From Cryptomeria japonica (taxonomy: Eukaryota; Streptophyta; Pinopsida; Cupressales; Cupressaceae), in NCBI RefSeq assembly GCF_030272615.1, contig NC_081415.1:506617373-506681372 (forward strand): a DNA stretch of 64,000 bases, in the 5' to 3' direction. This document shows, piece after piece, positions 55,568-64,000 of the stretch; positions within the stretch are counted from its first letter, which is position 1; each line of letters starts with the position of its first letter. The position numbers and the translations under genes were made by a program. The notes below the pieces were generated by a model. It was not told the origin of the DNA. It saw only the letters and a program-made list of their open reading frames with translations, and made no database searches.

Positions 55568-56857
55568 ATGTTGAAAACCATATGGGACCAGTATGAGCAG
55601 AATGGAGTATATGTCAAATGGACGGGGAAGGGCATTGAGTTCGAGCAAATCATTGACTGGTGGAATAAACAATACCCATATCAGGTAAGTATCACTAGGT
55701 TAGAAAATGATTTTTTCTTCATCTTAGGAAATAATAATAAGATTAGAGATGATATACTGTTTGGTAATTTGAAATTATGCTATGGTTATGGTTTCATTTG
55801 TTGTGCATGGCATCCGCATTTTGATCCTTGGACATACAAACCTGGTGATTGTTTAAAATGGTTTGACCTAGGGTATATCCCCATAGAATTTATAAACCCT
55901 AAAATCTTGGAAATAATAGGCAACCAATATGGGGATTTTTATGGGTGTGAGGGTTTAAAAAGAAAGGACCTAACCAGTCATGTGAAAATTCTTATCAGAA
56001 CAGCCTTGGATATAAGCAATATCGAACCACTGAACATTAACACAGAGAAAGGATTCTGTAATATTTACCCCAAGCTTTATACCGGGGCTTTAGACTGTAC
56101 GGACATATGGCTCAAAAAAGGGTCAGATATGAACGTTCTAAGTAACATGAACCCTAGCAATAGGCCCGAATCAGAGAACAACATCATCCAACCTGAGGAA
56201 AAGATACCGGCTTCTCAAAATCAACAACATTCAACACGGCTAAATGATAAGGAAATTGTCGTCAAGGAAATAGAGAACCTTAAAGAATTAATTAAAGATA
56301 CAGAGCTGCTCAAAGCGGAAGCAGAATTAGCTTTAGGCAATATAGTCACCACACAAGATGAAGAAGTTACATCAGGTCTGAGGTCACCTAAGGTAGATTT
56401 AATCTAGAACCCTTCTTACGAAGAGGAGATGGGCACTGAACCTCTTTTAAATGCAGCTATGGAAGTTTTCGATAATAATATTGTGCAAGATCTTACACCA
56501 GAAGAGGAAGAGGAACACTGCTTCTTATTCAAGGAACTAATGTCGTCTATGGAGGATGAAGACATTAGAGAAGCTAGGAGAGAACTTCGTTACCCTGAAA
56601 TCAATAATCATAGGGTGGACCCACTAAGCTCTCCTATACCAGTCAGGACTGGTTCTGGAATAGAAACTCAGGATGTACTAGGGATTAAGAATTTCTATTC
56701 AGGGAAAACTCAACCTGATTGTGCCAAGCTTGTCAAATCTCGAGGAAGGAAATCCCTAGGAGAGTTAAGATCCCAGGTGGGGAATGCAAAGGATCAAGGC
56801 AAACTAACTGCCTTTTTTGAAAATGGGAAAGGGAAAAGCCTTCCCATGACACAATGA
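55568..56857 (+). pseudogene. LINE ORF1 (gag-like), one internal amber codon
   Basis: This is an RNA-binding ORF1-type protein. The first ATG in the frame is at 55568 (MLKTIWDQYEQNG), although the frame is open from 55307 without an ATG. VYVKWTGKGIEFEQIIDWWN through GYGFICCAWHPHFDPWTYKP and WFDLGYIPIEFINPKILEII look like a DUF4283-type RRM-like fold. The CCHC knuckle usual in this family is absent. A coiled region (KEIENLKELIKDTELLKAEA) follows. A TAG at 56405-56407 interrupts it, and the frame continues to TGA at 56855-56857. The ORF2 ATG overlaps this stop (ATGA), suggesting coupled translation. Confidence 0.75.
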
Positions 56858-59800
56858 AAGTCATAAGTTGGAATGTTAGGGGCATGAATGCCCCTAACAA
56901 ACAGCGCTTGGTTAGACGCTTCATATCTAACAATTATAGTGAATTCATCCTTCTCCAAGAAACTAAGCTAGCTTCAAGCGAGATTGAGGCCTTTAAAAAA
57001 AAAATAGGTATATTAGAATCTGTATTCGTGGAATCTACAGGTGTAGCAGGGGGTTTGGGAATCATTTGGAATCCGAGGAAAGTTTCATTCCTTCCAATGG
57101 TTGGGAACAGACATTGGCTTGGGGGGGAGGTTATTAGACACAATAGCAATCTTTCCTTCTACCTTATTAATGTGTATGGGCCAATTCATGATAGAGACAA
57201 ACGAAGGGTCTAGTCTGAGATTAGTAATTGGCTGAATAGGGATCTGAATAAGAATTATATTATAGGGGGTGACTTTAATGCAATTTTGGACTTATCGGAA
57301 AAGAATGGAGGTCTACGAAGAGAGTCTCAATCTCTCAAAGACTTCCGAAATTGGGTAAATCAGGATAGCTTAGTAGACATTAATACCAATAATGGGTTCT
57401 TTACCTGGAATAATAGAAGAAATGGATTTACCCAAATCGCAGAAAGACTAGACAGATTTTTATTCAAAGGTGTGTTGACAGCCTTTCCATTCAATTTATC
57501 TGCATCCCTATTACCATCCTCGGGATCAGATCACTTTCCGATACTCCGTCACATAGAGGAGGCGGCATCACCCATCCGCTGCCCATTTAAATTTGAGAGA
57601 ATGTGGCTTCAAAATCCCAGATTCTTTAAGCTTGTTGAAAAATGGTGGGGAGAAGCAAATTTTCAAGGATCCAAAATGTTCTGCCTAATAAGCAAGATGA
57701 AATATGTTAAGAATATGCTACTTAAATGGAATAGGGAAGAATTCGGTAACATATTTCTGGCTAAAACATCTATAGAAAAGGAACTAATGGACCTAAACGA
57801 AAAGGTGTTTAAGGAGGGGATGAATCAGGACTACTTTCTCAAAGAGAAAGAACTTCTTGGGAAATATGAAGATATCCTTTCCAAAGAAGAAATATTTTGG
57901 AAGCAAAAATCTAGAGCGAACTGGTTACAATATGGAGATAGAAACACCAAGTTTTTTCATAATTGTACTAAAGTGCGAAGAGCAGCTAATACCATAACCA
58001 GAATTATGGACACCAATGGTAATCTGCTGGAAGATCCTAAGAGTATTGCTGCAGAGACGATCCGATACTTCAAAGGGACCTTCAATTCGGAGCATTCTGA
58101 CTTGGACAACACAGTCCAAATAATCAGGAACATCCCCAAAGTGATTACCGTAAGACAAAATAGTATTCTAAATAGGAAATTCACAGAGATAGAAATAAAA
58201 TCAGCTCTTGACCAATTTAATCCGGATAAAGCTCCTAGTCCAGACGGTTTTCTAGCTTATTTCTTTCAAAAATGTTGGCACTTCGTAGGAAGGGATGTGG
58301 TGGAAGCATTAGAAGCAGTAAGAAACTCAGGCAATATTCTTAAAGAAATTAATAATACATTTATTACATTAATTCCAAAGAATACTGAGGCTAGGAGCCT
58401 GGATGATTTTAGACCGATTTCTCTTTGTAATACTATCTATAAATTACTTACCAAGGCTCTTGCCAATAGGTTAAAATCTGTGCTTCCAAGTATCATATCA
58501 GAGGAACAGACAGGGTTTGTACCAGGCAGATCAATATTTGATGGTATAATAATTGCACAAGAAGCCATACATTCATTACAAAAAAATGGTAAAGAGGCGA
58601 TGATGATCAAACTAGACATTAGGAAAGCATATGATCAGGTAGATTGGAGGTTCCTTTGTAAATGCCTCGAAGCCTTTGGCTTTTCAAAACAGTGGGTGAA
58701 TTTAATATACTCATGTATATCCTCACCAAAATTCTCTATCCTAATAAATGGATCTCCAGAAGGTTTTTTTGGAATATCCAGGGGTATCAGACAAGGAGAC
58801 CCGCTATCACCTTTTCTATTTATTATAATGGCGGAGGCCCTTGGAAGGACCATAACCAAGGCCAGATTAGAACATCACTTAGAAGGGATCAAGATCACTG
58901 AGAATACGGAAGCCCTCACGCACCAACAATTTGCGGATGATACTATGCTCCTGGGTAGTGCTAATAGAACGGAAGCTATGACATTTAAGAGCATACTCAA
59001 CCAATATGCATCAGCCTCTGGGTAGAAAGTTAATCATGGGAAGTCAGAGATTTTTTTCTTTAATACCAATTATAGGATAGAAACTGAGATAAGCAGAATA
59101 TTGGAATTCCCAGTAGGGAAACTCCCTTGCAAATACCTAGGGATTAACTTAGATGAAGGTAAAGACAAAAAAGATTTATGGAAAAACTTCACTGAAAAAA
59201 TGAAACGAAAGCTGGATTCTTGGAAGAATAAGTGGTTATCTTTTGCAGGAAGGCTGACGTTGATCAAATCTTGTTTGTCAGCTATACCAATATATTAGAT
59301 GTCATGTATGCAACTCCCTAAATGTGCCCAGGTTGACATGATTAGAATCATGAGAAATTTTTTCTGGGGAACAACATCAGAAAAGAAGAAATTCGCCATG
59401 GTTGCATGGGACAAAGTCAGTCAGCCAAAGAACAAAGGGGGGGTGGGTATTAAGGATTTGGAAGCCCAAAATATGGCACTTGGAGCAAAATTGGTGTGGA
59501 AATTATTCTCCGAGCCCAATCTTAAATGGGTAAAAATCATTAAAGCTAAATACCTGGAAAATTTTGACCCGGACTGTTTTTTCCGTACTGAAAACCTCCC
59601 AAAAGGGTCGAAAGTTTGGGACTTCCTGGTTAAGTGCAGGGGCCTAATTAGGGATTGGCTAACTTGGGATATAGCGGATGGTAACAAAGCTCTCTTCTGG
59701 GATGATTCGTGGGGAGGGCATGTGATTCTAAGCAAATCAGGAATAAGTGAGGAAGGTATCGATTTATGCAAAGTCCAGAGGGGGATGCATGTAAGGGATT

Positions 59801-61056
59801 ATGTATCCTTTAACCACAATGATCCGTCATTAGGATGGAAATGGAAGTCCCTGGAAGATTTGAACTTAACTATTAGAGATAAGGAGATTCTAAGAAATAC
59901 ATTAAGAGAAAGACAAATAGTCTTCCGTAGCGGGGAGGATAGGTTGATATGGGCTGGTAGTTCTTCAGGATTATACAGGGTTAAAGAAGGATATGACATT
60001 TTAAAGGGTAGACAAATTAACACAAATTCCAATTCTAACCTGTGTTGGAATAATCTGGGGCTGCCTAAGGCTGGGTTATTTTTATGGGCCGTATCTCAGA
60101 AAAGAATCTTAACCTCAGATTGGTTCAAAAAACTTAGCTATTCAGGGCCATCCAGATGTCCGTTATGTGAAGCAGAGGAAGAGAATGCAGATCACCTTCT
60201 TCTTAATTGTTCATACAGCCAGAGGTGTTGGGATTGGCTTTGTAAGAGTCTTGATTGGCAGACGCCAAGGCCTAATGATATAAAGGATTGGATTGCCAGT
60301 TGGCAAACCCCTTCGAACCTAAGTGTTTATGCTATGATTTGGAAAATAGCACCTGCCATTATAATCTGGGAAATATGGAAGGAAAGAAACAGAAGAATTT
60401 TTAAGGATAAGCAGATGACTGTAGAGTCCCTTATTAACAAGATTGAAGCTTTTATAGTAGAGTTAACTAACAATAGATTAGATGCTTTGCAGTTAAGGAG
60501 CATTAACTTATCTAGGGGTGACGAGTTAATCAGAATGAAATGGAATGGGCTCAAAATCCCACCTTATATTGGTCCCGGGGGGAAACAGACGTCATCCCTT
60601 AGGGAGGAAGTTAAATGGTTACCACCAAGATTTGGGTGGTGCAAACTGAATTTTGATGGTGCCTCCAGAGGCAACCCGGGTAGAGCAGGAATAGGTTGTG
60701 TCATACATCAGGATAACGGCAATATTTTGGCTAGCCTGAATAAACCTATTGGGATATCTACTAACAATATGGCTGAAAGTCAAGCTATATATGAAGGGCT
60801 TATCCTAGCCAGGACACTGAAAATTAAGAAGTTGGAAATTGAAGGCGATTCAGCGCTGATTATTAACGCAGTTAGAAATGAGAAATGCACTAACTGGAAA
60901 CTGAATGCAGAGATTGGTAGGATTTTGGACATAATCAAACATTTCGAAGAGGTGTCTATTAAACATATTTATAGAGAAGGAAATAATGTGGCAGATAAGC
61001 TGGCAAACGCTGGGGCTGATGGGAACTCATCTATAAACATAGCAGGGGATACTTAG
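56854..61056 (+). pseudogene. LINE ORF2: endonuclease, reverse transcriptase, RNase H; three amber codons
   Basis: The frame of 1401 codons makes the enzyme that nicks DNA and copies LINE RNA. The endonuclease (about residues 1-235) keeps ISWNVRG, QETKL, NVYGP, GGDFNAI and SGSDHFPI. The RT (about 500-700) keeps FRPISLCNTIYKLLTKALAN, QTGFVPGRSI, LDIRKAYDQVDW, GIRQGDPLSPFLF and QQFADDTMLL. zf-RVT (about 1065-1130) reads GLPKAGLFLWAVSQKR and CPLCEAEEENADHLLLNC. RNase H (about 1260-1395) keeps NFDGASRGNPG, NNMAESQA, EGDSALIINA and NNVADKLANAG. TAG codons at 57211-57213, 59023-59025 and 59296-59298 sit where Trp, Gln and Trp are expected. There is no frameshift, so the copy is young. Confidence 0.92.
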
Positions 61057-61213
61057 GATATTAATGCGAAGATAGAGGGGCAGACATATATTTATAATTA
61101 TGTGTATATATATATATAACAGTATATTGCTTACTATCTTTCCTGGTTTGGTCCTTTTGTATATAGATAAATATATAAAGATACATATATATATATATAT
61201 ATACAAATATATA

Positions 61214-61253
<40 letters not shown>

Positions 61254-61261
61254 AATATATA

Positions 61262-61315
<54 letters not shown>

Positions 61316-61410
61316 AATATAGATTGAGATATATCTCTCTATAAATATATAGATATAGGTATAATAATTAGCATTCTACATCCATATCCATGGTATGCTT
61401 GTATAATATA

Positions 61411-61446
<36 letters not shown>

Positions 61447-61843
61447 CATATATATATGTATATATATATATGTATGTATGTATATGTATATGTATATATA
61501 TATATATGTATATATATATATAGATATATATACTTATATATTCTGTCATTGATTTATATATAAATATACCGAAATACCTTATATAGCTGTATATATATAT
61601 ATATATATATATATACCCATCATTGGCTGGTTGTCTCATAAATATATCACATTAAGCACATCCTTTAAATTGCGGGACAATCTCAGGTCATGATTACCTA
61701 TATCATGATATCCTTCCAAACAATCATAGCTTGCGAAGAGATATTAGGGAATATTTGCGGATGTATAACAGGTGGATTGGCCTCACTCGGAGGTACGTTC
61801 GAAAACACAGATAGTTAAGAAGAGGACATGGTAATAATAAGGT

Positions 61844-62062
61844 ATGGTACAGTTGAAGCAAATTGTTCCCAGAGTCCCGATCCCGGTGGTGGAAGATAAT
61901 GAAAATTTCGAAGCCAGAAAGGAAGAAATCTGTAGGAATGTAGATTTGTTCTGGTTGTTGCAGGTTAAACCACCACACGAAGAGGATTGGTTCGAGGATT
62001 TTCTTCAGAAAGAAGGCATTAGTATCAATGCCGAACATAGTCCACCTGGTCCTTTGGGTTAA
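61844..62062 (+). CDS. Possible small ORF in the LINE 3' region
   Basis: An ATG-started frame of 72 aa includes NFEARKEEICRNVDLFWLLQ and EEDWFEDFLQKEGISI. It is the only stretch in the 3' region with protein-like composition. I recognise no family. It may be chance, or captured exon sequence (a GTTGCAG precedes KPPHEEDW). Confidence 0.2.
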   Translation: MVQLKQIVPRVPIPVVEDNENFEARKEEICRNVDLFWLLQVKPPHEEDWFEDFLQKEGISINAEHSPPGPLG

Positions 62063-63468
62063 GTTATAGACTAGTATAGTATTTATAGATAGTTACAGGG
62101 TTATAACTAAAAACAGTTAATACTTGTTTACATGGGGTGCGGTATTCTTAGTAAAGGAAGGAAATGACTGTTTTGTTCGCTCCTTCCAATTTTGATAGGA
62201 TTTACGGTTCCGTTAATTAGTCTTAGCATAAGTTTGGGCCCTGTTTGCTTTGATTTTTTGTAAAATCTTGTGACCCATAGATTATATGTGGATAGATATA
62301 TAAGAAGACATATTACTTCTAACATGGTATGCTCTGTCAATGATTTTGATATGGATTGTGGGTATATTAGGTAAAAGAAGTGGAAATGGCTTAGGCATAT
62401 AAATGTATGCAGATATATAGAAGGATGAATATATGTATATGCATAGGTAATTGCTCGTTTGTCATTCTGTCTTTTCATATAGATATGTAGATGTATATGC
62501 AGATATTTATGGCAAGTTTGACATAGATGAATGTATAAATGCATATACATATATATATGCATGATGTCTTTATCTAAAGTATGGCATTAAGAAATTGGCT
62601 ATGGCAAAATATGCATACACAGATATATATGTGGGATAGAAAGGCATATAAACGTAAGCAGGATGTATACTTGTATATACATAGGTAATTGCTCTATGGT
62701 CATTTCGGTGTTATCATATATATATATTTAGATGCATATGCAGAAATATATGACAGGTTTGTAATATATATATATATGTATGTATAAATGCATATGCATA
62801 TACATATATATATGCTTGATGTTCTATCTAAATTGGATATGGCAGAATATGCATAAACAGATATATATGTTTCAGTTCTTATCTATAAGTATGGCAAAAA
62901 TGAATTTGGTTATGAAAGAAGCAGTAGCTTTGAGAATGTTATGTTGGTACTAACCCCCTCCTCACAGCTGGCTGAATTGTAGCCTGGCTAATCTCTTAAT
63001 TTGACACCTACTTGACTAAAGGGGTCTCAAGCTAAGGGATAGCGAGGCTATAATCCCCCTATAGAGGGTGGTAGGTCATAGATATTTGTTGAATGATTTT
63101 GAAATTATATATGTATACATTGCTACTAATTGTTTGGTGGAGATATATGCATTAAGATTTTTACAGGTTCGAGGGAGAGGATGGAAAGATAAGGCCCTTA
63201 GCACTAAAGATCTCGCCAAGACAGACTGGACTGAGCCTCCAAGGAAAGATTGGCAAAGAAACTTTGTATAGAAACTTTGTGAGAATTGATATGTATATAA
63301 AAGTCAGTCTGTAGCCTCAATAGAGGAATTGTAAATAGTACAGATTCTTTGTATTATCTGATCCTGTAAGGGATCTGGGCTAGACCGGAGGTTTTCTTAT
63401 CTCCATTCTTTCCTACCGGTGCCCACACCGAATGGAGATGTAATATTTATTATAATAAAAATAAATTT

Positions 63469-63478
63469 GGCCTCGGCC
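63469..63478 (+). other. Terminal hairpin of the complete LINE
   Basis: GGCCTCGGCC can fold as GGC-CTCG-GCC just before TTTTATCGATC and the A-tail. This resembles the 3' ends of many plant LINEs and is likely the template-end signal. Confidence 0.5.
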
Positions 63479-63513
63479 TTTTATCGATCAAAAAAATATT
63501 TACATTAGATTGT

Positions 63514-64000
63514 GGATTGTGATTCAATTCATAAAGATGGTAATTTACATATTATAATAAAATAATTTTATAAATTTTCTAATGAATATTTTCAAAATAA
63601 TTTTTAAATCAATTAAAAAAAATTAAAGTTTAAATTCTTTAATAATTATTTTTTTATTTTTTAATAATATTTTTTAAAACTTATAATATTATTAAATATA
63701 ACATTTGGTTGATATCTTAAAAGAAACGGCAGAGAGGAGGGAGCTAGGGTTTCACATAAACCAGGGCCTTCATGGACCTGACAAATGGCAGAGATTGTGG
63801 CCTTTCAACCGGAGAAATGGTGCTCATACTCATATTTTCACGTGGTGGTCACCACAGTAAGCATGGAAGGCTCCGAAATTTTTTAATAGAGGCAATCGTA
63901 ATAATAGTAATGAGAATCCTCCTTGGCAGGGTTTTAACTCATGAAATAGATGGGGGTACGTTGATCTGCAGACAAACAAGCCAATGGACTTAAGAAAAAC
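63514..64000. other. Right flank of the LINE, nothing firm
   Basis: The first part continues the target repeat (compare 54470-54610). At 63880-63960 one frame reads NRGN...NENPPWQGFN, weakly like the start of a plant LINE ORF1, but too little is in the window to call it. Confidence 0.4.

Larger units (their letters stand above)
61057..63489 (+). other. Long LINE 3' region with TA-rich microsatellites
   Basis: About 2.4 kb follows ORF2. (TA)n blocks lie mainly at 61080-61330 and 61405-61620, with TATATATG/CATATG-type arrays at 62280-62880. Between them is a non-repetitive stretch holding a 73-codon frame. This is much longer than usual for a plant LINE 3' UTR. Confidence 0.7.
55036..63494 (+). 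mobile_element. Nearly complete LINE (L1 clade), 8.5 kb
   Basis: The element has a leader, ORF1, ORF2 (endonuclease, RT, zf-RVT, RNase H), an unusually long 3' region of 2.4 kb and a terminal GGCCTCGGCC hairpin with an A-tail (63490-63496). The 19-mer AATATTTACATTAGATTGT occurs at 55017-55035 and 63495-63513 as the target duplication. A paralogous repeat at 54421-54540 shows the uninterrupted target sequence, which supports the borders. The exact 5' base is less certain. All coding interruptions are in-frame TAG codons, with no frameshift across ORF2. Confidence 0.9.

Noticed and set aside
56405-59298. Only-TAG stops as a sign of a reassigned genetic code
   Set aside because: The host gene uses TAA to stop, the LINE ORF2 itself ends in TAG, and single transitions explain every case.
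61027-61639. Long frames of alternating Tyr-Ile on both strands
   Set aside because: They are translations of (TA)n-type microsatellites in the LINE 3' region, not genes.
63068-63271. 67-codon frame near the end of the LINE
   Set aside because: It opens with GTG rather than ATG and has no recognisable motif. It may be chance, so it is not listed as a gene.

Overview
This is a 64 kb piece of a large, repeat-rich plant nuclear genome. One host gene can be recognised; most of the remaining sequence is decayed transposons. The very long introns packed with LINE, hAT and LTR elements suggest a gymnosperm, probably a conifer. That assignment is inference, because no lineage marker was tested.

The host gene lies on the minus strand from 51269 (ATG) to 11622 (stop). 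It is a homeobox-DDT protein of the RINGLET (RLT1/RLT2) family. I reconstructed 18 coding exons with GT-AG junctions and consistent phases. They total 5418 nt, or 1805 aa: an N-terminal homeodomain (WFCHRR helix 3), a charged coiled coil, a DDT domain, HARE-HTH, WHIM-type blocks and an AT-hook/acidic tail. Known family members pair with ISWI ATPases. Intron 7 is about 21.6 kb and intron 14 about 4.6 kb, and both hold transposons.

Layout: 1-3207 is the 3' half of a dead LINE. 4386-10656 is a hAT element with an 8-bp target duplication, split by a 1.4 kb insertion and by an ORF1-only LINE derivative. 11622-51269 is the RLT gene. Within it, intron 14 carries a complete 2.1 kb non-autonomous LTR element (TSD GGTGA). 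Intron 8 carries a 224-bp tandem duplication. Intron 7 carries a second hAT copy (26628-30389, 8-bp TSD) and a TG...CA unit flanked by GGTTT (32031-42477). 51270-53860 is AT-rich upstream DNA, followed by degenerate telomere-like repeats (53873-54970). 55036-63494 is a nearly complete LINE with about 19-bp target duplications.

The part most likely to be undescribed is 32031-42477. It holds nine copies of a GC-rich hairpin, most spaced about 166 bp apart, and a TATA-bearing LTR-like segment. It also holds four copies of a second hairpin repeat beside ACGT-core motifs just before another TATA box, then one ~1,210-codon reading frame of no family I recognise, broken by two ochre codons and one frameshift. 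Several elements here carry stop codons one C-to-T or G-to-A transition from CAG, TGG or CAA, as expected for decay by cytosine deamination.
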